Shown here one piece after another: positions 1 through 9,986 of a DNA stretch of 64,000 bases. The position numbers were made by a program, and so were the translations under genes. The first letter of the stretch is position 1; every line of letters starts with the position of its first letter. Under the pieces are notes generated by a model that was not told where the DNA came from, made no database searches, and saw only the letters and a list, made by a program, of their open reading frames with translations. Origin of the DNA: Pseudomonas fildesensis (GTDB taxonomy: Bacteria > Pseudomonadota > Gammaproteobacteria > Pseudomonadales > Pseudomonadaceae); the NCBI RefSeq assembly GCF_001050345.1, contig NZ_LFMW01000013.1, positions 1 through 64,000 of the forward strand, given 5' to 3'.

Positions 1-3000
1 AGAAGCCGGCATCGGTCTGGTTCCACAGTTGAAGGATGTGTTGTTGCTCATCCTGACCCAGCAGGTTCAGTTGGCTGATGGGCTGCTGTTGGTCGGCAAC
101 CATCGCCTGCAACAGGTTCTGCCAGTGGTCGGCCATGCGTTCGATGGTCGCCGCGGCGAACAGGTCGGTGGCATAGCTCAACGATGCGCCCAATTGGTCA
201 CCAGACTCCTCGATATCCAGGGTCAGGTCGAAATGCGCGGCGCTTTCGTCCCAGCTCACCGGGCTCATGTCCAACTGCGCCAGGCGCTGCAAATGCTGGC
301 TGGCCAGGCTGATGTGGTGGTTGAACACCACCTGGAACAATGGGCTCAAGCTGAGGCTGCGTTCAGGTTGCAGAGCCTCCACCAGTTGCTCGAACGGCAG
401 GTCCTGATGGGCCTGGGCTTCCAGCGCGCGCTGTTTGACCTGCTGCAGCAACTGGGCAACGCTGGTCTGCTCGTCGATCTCGGCCTTGAGCACCTGGGTG
501 TTGACGAAGAAGCCGATCAGCCGTTCGGTTTCAACGCGGTTGCGGTTGGCGATTGGGACGCCTACGCGGATATCCCGCTGGCCGCTGTAGCGATGCAACA
601 ACGCGTGGTAAGAGGCCAACAACAGCATGAACAGTGTCACACCTTCGCGCTGAGCCAAGACCTTGAGGCTATCGAGCAGTGGGGTCGGCAGCGCAATATA
701 CAAGCGCGCACCGCGATGGGACGGCACCGCCGGACGCTGCTGATCGAACGGCAACTCCAGCACCGGTTGCTCGCCACCGAGCAGTTCACGCCAGTAGTCG
801 AGCTGGCGTGCCTTTTCACCGGCTTCCATCCAGTCGCGCTGCCATCTTGCGTAGTCGGCATACTGGATCGGCATCTCCGGCAATTGCAGCGACTGGCCTT
901 GGCTGTAGGCCGTAAAGAGCTGCACCAGCTCATCGACCATCACCTGCATCGACCAACCGTCGGAGATGATGTGATGTTGCACCAGGACCAGCACATGCTC
1001 GTCTTTGGCCAGGCGCAGAAGACTCACACGCATCAGCGGCCCCTGGCGCAGATCGAACGGTTGAGCCACCAGCGCTTCAACCCTGGATTTGAGCTGCGCT
1101 TCATCGGTGAGCTCCGACACCAGTTCGATCCGCGCCTGTGGGCTGACCACTTGCACCGTGCGGTCGGCCTCTTGCTGAAAATGCGTGCGCAGACTGTCGT
1201 GGCGCGCCACCAGGGTATCGAAGGCACGTTGCAGGGCAGAACGGTCCAGCGGGCCTTTCAAGCGCAGCGCGCTGGGCACATGATAGGCCGAACTGTGCGG
1301 GTCCAACTGCCAGAGGAACCACTGGCGTTCCTGGGCATAGGACAGCAACAACGGCTGATCGCGATCCGCCGCCACCATTGCCGGCGCTGAAGCGCTCACG
1401 GCGGCCAGACTGCTGACAAAATCGCCAAGCACCGGGTGCTCAAACAGCGTCCTGAGTGCCACTTCGATACCCAGGCCATGACGCAACCGCGACACCACCT
1501 GCGTTGCGAGCAAAGAATGTCCACCCATTTCGAAGAAGTGATCGTTGAGCCCTACCCGCTCGGCGCCCAACACCTGGGCCCAGATGGCTGCGACGCGTTG
1601 CTGGGTCTCGGTGACGGGTGCAATCCAATCGGCCAGGGATTGGTTGACATCCGGCTTGGGCAGCGCGGCACGGTCCAGCTTGCCGTTGGGACTCAGTGGC
1701 AGGCGCTCCAGCAGGAGCAAATGCGCCGGCACCATGTAGTCCGGCAACGCTTGGCGCAACGTGGTCTTGAGCTGCGTGGGCAACTCGGCTTGCTGGGTGT
1801 GGGACAACGACTGGCTGGCCACGATGTAGCCGACCAACTGGTTGTCCGCGGCGATCACCAGCGCCTCGCGCACACTGGCCTGGGCCAGCAGACGCGCTTC
1901 GATTTCGCCCAATTCGATGCGGAAACCGCGAACCTTGACCTGGTGGTCGATTCGCCCCACGTACTCAATCATCCCATCGGCGCGATAGCGTGCCAGGTCA
2001 CCAGTGCGGTACAGACGGCCGGTGCCGTCGCTGCAGAAGGGATCGGGAATGAAGCGATGGGCCGTCAGGTCCGGACGATTGAAGTAACCCCGCGCCAGTA
2101 ACGGCCCGCCGATCACCAACTCGCCGGCGACACCTACTGGCACCGGGTTGAGGTTGGCATCCAGCAGGTAGATGGCACGGCCATCCAGCACTCGGCCAAT
2201 CGGCATCATCGACGGCAAGGCTTCACGGCCATCGACATACGCGGCGCAGTCCAGGGCGGTGGCGGTCACCGTGGCTTCGGTAGGCCCGTAGGTGTTGAGC
2301 AGGCGCACATGCTGCAAGCCCGCTGCGCGCCAGGCATTGAGACCTTCGGGTGGCATGGCTTCGCCGCCAATGTGCAGTTGGCGCAAGCGCCCGTAGTCAC
2401 GCGGGCCCAGACCTGCAAAGTCACGCACCAGCGACAGCCAATAGGCAGTGGTCAGGTCGACCACGCAAATATCGTGTTCAAGCAGTTGCCGGTAGAAGGT
2501 GTCGCTATCCCACAGTTCACCACCGCGCACCACCACCGCCGCACCGCAGCACAGCGCCGGGTAGAGCTGCTCGACAAAGCCATCGAAGTTGAACGTGCCG
2601 AATTGCAACACTCGGTCATCGGCTTTCAGCGCAAACAGTTCGGTGAATACCTCCACATGCCGTGCCAGGGATGCCAGGTCGATGCCCACACCTTTTGGCC
2701 TGCCGGTCGAACCGGAGGTGAACATGACGTAGGCCAGGTTGGCCGGCTGCGCCCTCGACGCGGGGTTTTCGGCGCTGTAATCGGCCAGCCAGTCTGCGCT
2801 GGTTTCCAGGCAGACAAGGGTCAGGTTCTCGCTAATCGGCAGATGCTCCACCAACGGCTGCTGGGTCAGCAGCAATTGCAGACCGCTGTCCTCGATCATG
2901 CATTGAAGGCGCTCGGCTGGGTATTTCGGGTCCAGCGGCACATAAGCACCACCGGACTTGAGCACCGCCAGCAGGCCGACGATCATCTCCAGGGAGCGGT

Positions 3001-6000
3001 CCACCGCAACGCCCACCAGGGTGTCGGCGCTGACGCCCAACTCGATCAGGCGATGGGCCAGGCGATTGGCGCGCACGTTGAGGTCGGCGTAGGTCATGCG
3101 CTGCTGATCCAGGATCAGCGCGATGTTTTCCGGGTGCAACGCCGCTTGTTCTTCAAAGCGCTGCAATACGCTGGCCGTGGCAGGTAGAGCGACACCCCGC
3201 GGGTTCCAGTCTTGGAGCACGCGGGTGTATTCATGGTCCAGTAGCAAGGGGACGGCACCCACGGCTTGCTCGGGCGCATGGATAAAGTGCTGCAGCAAGC
3301 CCTGCAGGTAGGCGCCGATGTGCTGCACGGTGTCAGTGGCGAAATCCGCACGCAGGTATTCCAGGTGCAGGCTCAGGCGCTCGCCGCCGTGCACGGTAAG
3401 TGTCAACGGGTAGTTAGTGCGCTCCTGATGACTGACGCTGCTGAAACGCAAACCGCCCTCGCCCGACTGCTCTAGAGTCTTGGCCACCGGGAAGTTTTCG
3501 AACACGACCAGCGTGTCAAATAACGCCTCGCCGGCAGAACCGGCCCAGCGCTGGATATCAAACAGCGGCGTGTGTTCATGTTCGCGCATTTCCAGGTTCA
3601 GTGCCTGTACGCTTCGCACCCAGTCGCTGACGCTTTGCGCCGGGCTGGCGGCGGCAATCAGCGGCAAGGTGTTGATGAACAGGCCGACTTGCTGCTCGAC
3701 ATTCGCAAGCTCTGCCGGGCGCCCGGATACCGTCACCCCACAGGCGACGCTGGACTGGCCGGTGTAGCGCTGCAGCAGCAACAGCCACGCCGATTGCACC
3801 AGGGTGTTGAGCGTCACTTGGTGTGCACAGGCGAAGGCCACCAGGCGCTGAGTCTGGATAGCATCCCACTCACAGAGGACTTCACCATATTCAGTGGCAC
3901 TGTGAGCTGTGCTCTTGGCCACACTGCGCGCCAGGTGCGTCGGCTCGTCCAACTGCGCCAGGCGCTGGCGCCAGAAGACTTCGCCCAACGCCGGGTCCTG
4001 CCGTTGCAACCAGGCGATATGCTCGGAAAACGCCGCGCCAACCGGCGGTAGGGCCTGACCCTTGCAGGCCTGCAACACTTCATTGAGGACCAGGGCATTA
4101 CTCCAGCCATCCATCAGGATGTGATGGCTGGTATAGATCAAGTGCCAGCGGTCTTCACGCGTACGTACCAACGCCACCCGCAGCAACGGCGGACGCGCCA
4201 GCTCGAAGCCCTCGCGATGGTACTCGGCGGCCAGGCTGTCGAGGGCAACGGTAAGGTCCTGACGCCCACGCCAGTCGTATTCGGTGAACGGCAAGCTGAC
4301 CTGGCGATGCACCACTTGCAGGGCCTGGCCCTGGTCGTCCTGCCAGACAAACCCGGTGCGCAAAATGTCATGCCGTGCCAGCACTTGCTCCCAGGCGCGC
4401 TGAAAAACTGCCACGTCCAGCCCCTGCACATCGGCGCGCAGCTGGCTGACGTAGATGTCATCCTCGTCCTGCTGGTAGAGGCTATGGAACAGCATGCCCT
4501 GTTGCATCGGCGACAGCGGGTACAGGTCCTGCACCTCCCGTGCGGGCAGTGCCAAGTCCTCCAGCTGGGGTTGGGTCAGATGTGCCAGGGTCACGTCGGA
4601 CGGTGTCAGGCCGCCATGTTTCGGGTCGACGCAATGAGCGATCAGCGCCAGCAGTTCCTGCTGGAAATCATCCGCCAGGCGCTGGACAGTCGCCACGTCG
4701 AACATCTCACGGCTGAAGCCCCACTGCAGGGCCAGTTCACCGCCGTACACCTGCCCTTCCACAGTCAGCCAGTTGGCCAGCGGCGCCTCCGGGTCCTGGG
4801 CCTGCCCACTGCTCTGGGTGGAGGGAACAAACAGCGCCGATTCGTCGAACTGGCGGTCAAACTGGCCCAGGTAGTTGAAGGTGATGCGCGGCGCGGCCAG
4901 GCCGGCGAGGGAATCACGGGCGTGCGGCGTGCCAAGGTAGCGCAGCAGGCCGTAGCCCAGGCCTTTGTCGGGCACGGCGCGCAGTTGTTCCTTGACCGAT
5001 TTGATCGCCGCCGACAGGTCGCCATCGGCTTGCAAACGCACCGGAAACAGGCTGGTGAACCAACCGACGGTGCGCGTCAGGTCGACCGCGTCGAACAGGT
5101 CTTCGCGGCCATGGCCTTCCAGTTGGATCAGCGCTGCCGCTTGACCACTCCAGCGGCTGACCACGCGTGCCAGCGCGGTCAGCAACACGTCGTTGACCTG
5201 GGTGCGGTAGGCCGCCGGCGCGTCTTGCAGCAGTTGCCGGGTTTGCTCGGCGTTGAGGCGAAGGTCGATCTTGCTGCCCAGGCGGTTTTGCAGGCCGCCT
5301 TCGGGGTGGTCACACGGCAACTCGGCGTCGCTGGACTGCGCCTGCCAGTACGGCAGCTGGTCGTCGAGGGTGTGCGCATGGGTTTGCAACTGTTGCGCCC
5401 AGTGCTGATAGGCGCTCGTCTTGGCCGGCAGTGGCGCGCCGCGGTAAGCCTGTTGCAGGTCTTCGAGCAGGATGCGCCAGGACACGCCGTCCACTGCCAG
5501 GTGATGGACCACCAACAGCAAACGTTGAGTGCCATCGGCCATGGCGACCAGCGCCGCGCGCAACAGCGGGCCTTGTTCCAGGTCGAGACTGCGTTGAGCC
5601 TCATCACACAGCGCTGCCAGTTCAGCATCGGTTGTCGCGTGAGATTGCCACAGCGACGGCTCGGTGACAGGGGCAGCATGGGTTTGTTGCCAGCCATCAG
5701 CCTGCTGCGTGAAGCGCAGGCGCAGGGCGTCGTGATGGTTGATCAATCGCGTCAAGGCCGCCTCCAGCCGTGCAGGCACCAACGCCTCGCGCGGGGTCAG
5801 CAGCAACGACTGGTTCCACCGGTGACGCGCCGGGATCGCTTGCTCGAAAAAGCCTTGTTGCACCGGGGTCAGGATCACCTCGCCGGTGACCGGGCCTTGG
5901 TCGATAACCGTGGCCTGCGCAAAACTTGCCACGAGCGCGAGACTGCGCACGCTCTGGTACTGAAACAGGTCGCGCGGGCTGAGACGAATCCCCGCCTGGC

Positions 6001-9000
6001 GCGCGCGGCTGACCACCTGGATCGAGATGATCGAGTCGCCGCCCAGTTCAAAAAAGTTGTCTTCCAGGCCGACCTGTTCGACGCCGAGCACGTCGCTCCA
6101 GATCGCCGCCAAGGCTTTTTGCAGGGCATTTTCCGGGGCGATAAAAGCCTGTTGCGGCGCGGCATCCGGCAGCGGCAAGGCCTTGCGGTCGAGCTTGCCG
6201 TTGGCGGTCACCGGCAGTTTGGCCAGGGGCACCATATGGGTCGGCACCATGTACTCCGGCAGACTGCTGAGCAGCCAGGCCTTGAGGTCGGTCGGTGCTT
6301 CGTCTTCCAGTACGAGGTACGCCACCAGCTGTTTGCCGCCCTGCACCAGCACCACCGCTTCGCGCACGGACGGGTGTTGCATCAGGCGGGTTTCGATTTC
6401 GCCCAGCTCGATGCGCAAGCCGCGCAGCTTGACCTGGTGGTCGAGACGACCGAGGTATTCGATCACGCCATCGGCGCGTTGGCGCACGCGGTCGCCGCTG
6501 CGGTACAGGCGCTCACCGTTAACGAACGGGCTCGGTACAAAACGTTCGGCGGTTAATGCCGGGCGACGGTGGTAACTGCGCGCCAGCCCGGTGCCGCCAA
6601 GGTACAGCTCGCCGGATACGCCGGCCGGCACCGGGTTGAGCTGGGCGTCCAGCACGTAGGTGCCGAGGTTGGCGATCGGGCGGCCGATGGGCACGCTGTC
6701 GGCGCCTTCGTCGACGCAGGTCCAGTGGGTGACGTCGATAGCGGCTTCGGTCGGACCGTAGAGGTTGTACAGGGAGGCGTTCGGCAGCTTGGTGAATACC
6801 TGGTTTTGCGCATCCAGCGGCAACGCTTCGCCGCTGCATACGATGCGCTTGAGGCTGGCGCAGGCCTGCACGCCCGGCTCATGGATAAACGCCTGGAGCA
6901 TCGACGGCACGAAGTGCAAGGTAGTGATGGCGTGCTGGCCGATGGTTTCGATCAGGCGCGCCGGTTCGCGGTGCTCGCCGGGGGCAGCCACCACCAAACG
7001 TGCGCCGGTCATCAGGGGCCAGAAGAACTCCCAGACCGAAACATCAAAGCTGAACGGGGTTTTCTGCAGCACGGCGTCGCTGGCAGCCAGGCCGTAGGCC
7101 TGTTGCATCCAGCACAGGCGGTTGACCAACGCGCGATGGCTGTTGCCGGCGCCCTTGGGTTTGCCGGTGGACCCGGAGGTGTAGATCACGTAGGCGAGGT
7201 TCAGCGCGCCAAGAGTGACCTTGGGCGATTCGCTGCTGTAGCCGTCGAGCCAGCCCGCCACCTGGTCCAGGGCAACCACCCGAATGCCTTCGGTGGGCAG
7301 CAATGACAGCAGGCTGTGCTGGCTGAGCAGCAGCGCGATGCCGCTGTCTTCGATCATGTAGGCCAGGCGTTCCCGGGGGTATTCAGGGTCCAGCGGCACG
7401 TAGGCGCCGCCGGCCTTGAGAATGGCCAACAGGCCGATCACCATTTCAAGCGAGCGCTCGACGCAGATGCCCACCAGCGTATCGGGGCCAACGCCCTGCT
7501 CGCGCAACGCATGGGCCAGTTGGTTGGCGCGCGCGTCGAGTTGGGCGTAGGTCAATGTGGTCGCGCCGAACACCAGCGCCGGGGCATCTGGCGTGCGTTG
7601 CACCTGGTCTTCGATCAGGTGATGAATACCGCGCTCGGTTGGGTACGCCTCGGCGGTCTGGTTCCAGGCGTGAACCAGCATGTGTTGCTCGTCGGCGGCC
7701 AGCATCGGCAACTCACCCACGCGCTGTTCGCCATCGGCCACCATAGCCTGCAACAGGCTGATCCAGTGACGCGCCATGCGCTCGATGGACGGGGCATCGA
7801 ACAGGTCGTTGGCATAGGTCAGCGCGGCGTGCAGCGTGCCGGATTTTTCATAGGTGTCGAGGGTCAGGTCGAACTGGGTGGTGCGGCCTTGCCACTCCAC
7901 CAGCGCCAGCTCAAGGCCGGAGGCGGTACTGACGCTCGCAATGTCAGCCACGACCGGCTGGTGGTTGTACATCACCTGGAACAACGGCGTATGGCTCAGG
8001 CTGCGCTCGACCTTGAGGGCTTCCACGAGGCGTTCGAACGGCAACTCCTGATGGTCCTGGGCGCCGAGGGCGTGCTCCTTGATGCCTTGCAGCAGTTCAG
8101 CGACGCGGGTCTGCCCGGTCAGCTCGGTGCGCAGCACCTGGGTGTTGACGAAGAAGCCGATCAGCCCTTCGACTTCACTGCGGTTGCGGTTGGCGATGGG
8201 CACGCCGATGCGGATATCGCCCTGGCCGGTGTAGCGATGCAGCAACACGTTGAACGCGCCGAGCAACAGCATGAACAGGGTGACGTTATGCTTTTGCGCG
8301 CACCTGCGCAGTTGCACGGCCAGCGCCGGGTCGATCGCAAAGTTATGGCGGGTGCCCTGGTAGCTGGGCATGGCCGGGCGCGGGTGATCGGTGGGCAGTT
8401 CCAATACCGGGTGCTCATCGCCCAGGCGAGCCTGCCAGTACTCCAGTTGGCGGGCCTGCTCGCCCGCTTCGAGCCAGCGGCGCTGCCACAGGGCGTAGTC
8501 GCTGTACTGGATCGGTAGCGGTGGCAGTTGCGGCGCTTCGTTGCGTTCGTGGGCGTCGTAAAAGCGGATGAACTCATCGATCAGCACGTTCATCGACCAG
8601 CCATCGGAGACGATGTGGTGCAAGGTCAGCAGCAGCACGTGTTCCTGTTCATCCAGCTTGAGCAGTTGTACCCGCAGCAGCGGGCCGTTCTCCAGGTCGA
8701 ACGGCAGCAGCGATTGACGGGTCGCGGCCTCGTTGACGGCCTGCTCGCGCGCAGCGGTGTCCAGGGCGCTGAAATCCAGCTGCTCGACGAGCAACGACGG
8801 CTCGACGGCGACCTGCAATAGGCGCTCGTCGGCCTGGCGCTGGAACACCGTGCGCAAGGTTTCATGGCGCGCTACCAGGCTGGCGAACGCGTGCTCCATC
8901 GCGCTTGAATTCAACGCGCCCTTAAGCCGCACCGCGCCCGGCAGGTTGTAGGCGCCGCTGGCCGGGTCCAGTTGCCAGAGAAACCACATGCGCTGCTGCG

Positions 9001-9163
9001 CGTAGGACAGCGCCTGGCGATCCTGTGCTTCTACCCCTGCCGGAATCGGAAACCGCGAAAAATCCACCCCTTCCTTCTGCAAGGCCTGCAGGAACAGCTG
9101 GCGTTTTTCCAGAGGCAACCCGATAAACCGGCGAGCAAGTTTCAAGGAGTCTTCAGCATTCAT
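1..9163 (-). CDS. pvdI: Pyoverdine-type non-ribosomal peptide synthetase, N-terminal part (runs off window)
   Basis: This multimodular NRPS starts at ATG 9163 and is still open at base 1 (over 3050 residues visible). Approximate domain order: C1 41-488 (HHIVSDGWS), A1 510-1010, T1 1015-1080 (GGDSI), E 1095-1535 (HHLAVDGVSWRIL), C2 1540-1985 (HHILMDGWS, following an E domain), A2 2000-2510, T2 2515-2580 (GGHSL), then C3 from 2600 (HHIISDGWS), cut by the edge. The binding-pocket residues I read are DVWHVSLID for A1, a serine code, and DGEDHGTVT for A2, close to the lysine code of pyoverdine synthetases as I remember it. The product would therefore start D-Ser-Lys. Because it begins with a C domain, it must take a chain from an upstream enzyme, as PvdI takes it from PvdL. 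NRPS identity is certain. PvdI rather than PvdJ or another NRPS is inference. Confidence 0.9.
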   Translation of the reverse strand, partial: MNAEDSLKLARRFIGLPLEKRQLFLQALQKEGVDFSRFPIPAGVEAQDRQALSYAQQRMWFLWQLDPASGAYNLPGAVRLKGALNSSAMEHAFASLVARHETLRTVFQRQADERLLQVAVEPSLLVEQLDFSALDTAAREQAVNEAATRQSLLPFDLENGPLLRVQLLKLDEQEHVLLLTLHHIVSDGWSMNVLIDEFIRFYDAHERNEAPQLPPLPIQYSDYALWQRRWLEAGEQARQLEYWQARLGDEHPVLELPTDHPRPAMPSYQGTRHNFAIDPALAVQLRRCAQKHNVTLFMLLLGAFNVLLHRYTGQGDIRIGVPIANRNRSEVEGLIGFFVNTQVLRTELTGQTRVAELLQGIKEHALGAQDHQELPFERLVEALKVERSLSHTPLFQVMYNHQPVVADIASVSTASGLELALVEWQGRTTQFDLTLDTYEKSGTLHAALTYANDLFDAPSIERMARHWISLLQAMVADGEQRVGELPMLAADEQHMLVHAWNQTAEAYPTERGIHHLIEDQVQRTPDAPALVFGATTLTYAQLDARANQLAHALREQGVGPDTLVGICVERSLEMVIGLLAILKAGGAYVPLDPEYPRERLAYMIEDSGIALLLSQHSLLSLLPTEGIRVVALDQVAGWLDGYSSESPKVTLGALNLAYVIYTSGSTGKPKGAGNSHRALVNRLCWMQQAYGLAASDAVLQKTPFSFDVSVWEFFWPLMTGARLVVAAPGEHREPARLIETIGQHAITTLHFVPSMLQAFIHEPGVQACASLKRIVCSGEALPLDAQNQVFTKLPNASLYNLYGPTEAAIDVTHWTCVDEGADSVPIGRPIANLGTYVLDAQLNPVPAGVSGELYLGGTGLARSYHRRPALTAERFVPSPFVNGERLYRSGDRVRQRADGVIEYLGRLDHQVKLRGLRIELGEIETRLMQHPSVREAVVLVQGGKQLVAYLVLEDEAPTDLKAWLLSSLPEYMVPTHMVPLAKLPVTANGKLDRKALPLPDAAPQQAFIAPENALQKALAAIWSDVLGVEQVGLEDNFFELGGDSIISIQVVSRARQAGIRLSPRDLFQYQSVRSLALVASFAQATVIDQGPVTGEVILTPVQQGFFEQAIPARHRWNQSLLLTPREALVPARLEAALTRLINHHDALRLRFTQQADGWQQTHAAPVTEPSLWQSHATTDAELAALCDEAQRSLDLEQGPLLRAALVAMADGTQRLLLVVHHLAVDGVSWRILLEDLQQAYRGAPLPAKTSAYQHWAQQLQTHAHTLDDQLPYWQAQSSDAELPCDHPEGGLQNRLGSKIDLRLNAEQTRQLLQDAPAAYRTQVNDVLLTALARVVSRWSGQAAALIQLEGHGREDLFDAVDLTRTVGWFTSLFPVRLQADGDLSAAIKSVKEQLRAVPDKGLGYGLLRYLGTPHARDSLAGLAAPRITFNYLGQFDRQFDESALFVPSTQSSGQAQDPEAPLANWLTVEGQVYGGELALQWGFSREMFDVATVQRLADDFQQELLALIAHCVDPKHGGLTPSDVTLAHLTQPQLEDLALPAREVQDLYPLSPMQQGMLFHSLYQQDEDDIYVSQLRADVQGLDVAVFQRAWEQVLARHDILRTGFVWQDDQGQALQVVHRQVSLPFTEYDWRGRQDLTVALDSLAAEYHREGFELARPPLLRVALVRTREDRWHLIYTSHHILMDGWSNALVLNEVLQACKGQALPPVGAAFSEHIAWLQRQDPALGEVFWRQRLAQLDEPTHLARSVAKSTAHSATEYGEVLCEWDAIQTQRLVAFACAHQVTLNTLVQSAWLLLLQRYTGQSSVACGVTVSGRPAELANVEQQVGLFINTLPLIAAASPAQSVSDWVRSVQALNLEMREHEHTPLFDIQRWAGSAGEALFDTLVVFENFPVAKTLEQSGEGGLRFSSVSHQERTNYPLTLTVHGGERLSLHLEYLRADFATDTVQHIGAYLQGLLQHFIHAPEQAVGAVPLLLDHEYTRVLQDWNPRGVALPATASVLQRFEEQAALHPENIALILDQQRMTYADLNVRANRLAHRLIELGVSADTLVGVAVDRSLEMIVGLLAVLKSGGAYVPLDPKYPAERLQCMIEDSGLQLLLTQQPLVEHLPISENLTLVCLETSADWLADYSAENPASRAQPANLAYVMFTSGSTGRPKGVGIDLASLARHVEVFTELFALKADDRVLQFGTFNFDGFVEQLYPALCCGAAVVVRGGELWDSDTFYRQLLEHDICVVDLTTAYWLSLVRDFAGLGPRDYGRLRQLHIGGEAMPPEGLNAWRAAGLQHVRLLNTYGPTEATVTATALDCAAYVDGREALPSMMPIGRVLDGRAIYLLDANLNPVPVGVAGELVIGGPLLARGYFNRPDLTAHRFIPDPFCSDGTGRLYRTGDLARYRADGMIEYVGRIDHQVKVRGFRIELGEIEARLLAQASVREALVIAADNQLVGYIVASQSLSHTQQAELPTQLKTTLRQALPDYMVPAHLLLLERLPLSPNGKLDRAALPKPDVNQSLADWIAPVTETQQRVAAIWAQVLGAERVGLNDHFFEMGGHSLLATQVVSRLRHGLGIEVALRTLFEHPVLGDFVSSLAAVSASAPAMVAADRDQPLLLSYAQERQWFLWQLDPHSSAYHVPSALRLKGPLDRSALQRAFDTLVARHDSLRTHFQQEADRTVQVVSPQARIELVSELTDEAQLKSRVEALVAQPFDLRQGPLMRVSLLRLAKDEHVLVLVQHHIISDGWSMQVMVDELVQLFTAYSQGQSLQLPEMPIQYADYARWQRDWMEAGEKARQLDYWRELLGGEQPVLELPFDQQRPAVPSHRGARLYIALPTPLLDSLKVLAQREGVTLFMLLLASYHALLHRYSGQRDIRVGVPIANRNRVETERLIGFFVNTQVLKAEIDEQTSVAQLLQQVKQRALEAQAHQDLPFEQLVEALQPERSLSLSPLFQVVFNHHISLASQHLQRLAQLDMSPVSWDESAAHFDLTLDIEESGDQLGASLSYATDLFAAATIERMADHWQNLLQAMVADQQQPISQLNLLGQDEQQHILQLWNQTDAGF

Positions 9164-9218
9164 TTCTTGGAGTCCGGAGCAATAGGCGGGAAGCACAAAG
9201 GCACGTCGTCCCTATAAA

Positions 9219-9241
9219 ACGAACCGGAGAGGGAAAAATTA
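9219..9241 (-). promoter_or_regulatory. Candidate PvdS (iron-starvation sigma) promoter upstream of the NRPS
   Basis: On the minus strand TAATT (9241-9237) followed by TTTCCC, then 15 nt later CGT (9221-9219), resembles the PvdS iron-starvation box (TAAAT, 16-17 nt spacer, CGT). It lies about 56 nt before the NRPS start codon, a sensible promoter position. One base of the -35 and the spacer length deviate from consensus, so this is only a candidate. A better TAAAT at 9353-9349 lacks a CGT at the right distance. Confidence 0.35.
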
Positions 9242-9372
9242 GCGGGGGGTGGGAGACGCAGAGCGAGGTGTCATCAAGGGTTACATCAATCTCAGGAAGG
9301 ACACCTGAACTCGGGCTAGCATTGACGCAGACCACTTTTTGCAACTACATTTAGTTACACGCAGGGAACGCC

Positions 9373-9624
9373 GTGTCCAAAAATGAAAAGCTGCTCGCCA
9401 AACTGCTCAACCAGCACATGGCATTTACCTGGCCCGAGCTCGTCACACTGCTGCACCGGCTGGGCTACACACAGATCGAAGGGGCTGGAAGCCGCGTCAA
9501 GTTCGACATAGGCGACCCCAGTGCAATGATCACCCTGCACAAGCCTCACCCCGGCAATGAACTGAAACATTACATTCGGCGCCAGATCATCGAGCAATTG
9601 AAATCAGGAGACCTGATTCAGTGA
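9373..9624 (+). CDS. hicA: HicA-family toxin
   Basis: An 83-residue protein with a GTG start and an AGGGA ribosome binding site 6 nt upstream. It has the small HicA double-stranded-RNA-binding-like fold signature, a GSR turn near residues 44-46 and the conserved histidines in HKPHPGNEL. HicA toxins are mRNA interferases held inactive by HicB. Many HicA proteins carry GSH where this one has GSR; the same family variant seems common in pseudomonads. The stop codon overlaps the hicB start by 4 nt (GTGA), so the two are translationally coupled, toxin first, the usual hicAB order. Confidence 0.88.
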   Translation: MSKNEKLLAKLLNQHMAFTWPELVTLLHRLGYTQIEGAGSRVKFDIGDPSAMITLHKPHPGNELKHYIRRQIIEQLKSGDLIQ

Positions 9625-9986
9625 ACAACCAACTGAAACATAAAGGCTACATTGGCTCTATCGAGGCCAGCATCGAAGACGACTGCCTGTTCGGCAAAAT
9701 CCTGTTCATCAAGGCATTGGTCAGCTACGAGGGGAAAACCGTCGCCGAACTCGACGCGGCCTTCCGCGAGGCGGTGGACGACTATCTCGCGACTTGCCAG
9801 AGCCTGGGTCAAACACCGGAAAAACCTTGCAAAGGTTCTTTTAATGTCCGGGTCGGGCATGACTTGCATCTGGCTGCAGCCCTGGCGGCGACCCGTAAAA
9901 AAGTGACGCTCAATGACCTGACTCGCCAGGCGCTGAATGAGTTTTTGCAGCATCACTGCCCAGACCCAAGCCCGGCGATTGGCTGA
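9621..9986 (+). CDS. hicB: HicB-family antitoxin
   Basis: A 121-residue protein starting at the GTG that overlaps the hicA stop. The N-terminal half (residues 5-70) is the degenerate RNase H-like HicB domain (YKG-like YIGSIE, FIKALVSYEGKTVAEL, FREAVDDYL). The C-terminal third (about 85-113) is a ribbon-helix-helix type DNA-binding segment (GSFNVRVGHDLHLAAALAA, then LNDLTRQALNEFL). It should bind and neutralise HicA and repress the shared promoter. The gene ends directly against the convergent MFS gene, with no spacer. HicB family assignment is firm; activity is inferred. Confidence 0.9.
   Translation: MNNQLKHKGYIGSIEASIEDDCLFGKILFIKALVSYEGKTVAELDAAFREAVDDYLATCQSLGQTPEKPCKGSFNVRVGHDLHLAAALAATRKKVTLNDLTRQALNEFLQHHCPDPSPAIG

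Noticed and set aside
29-9217. Long plus-strand open frames (up to 811 codons, e.g. 4121-6556) across the NRPS region
   Set aside because: They are antisense to well-conserved NRPS domains, have low-complexity Gln/Arg/His-rich translations, and lack ribosome binding sites. High GC and codon bias open these frames.
9349-9353. TAAAT on the minus strand as a PvdS -35 element
   Set aside because: The next CGT is 21 nt away, outside the 16-17 nt spacing.
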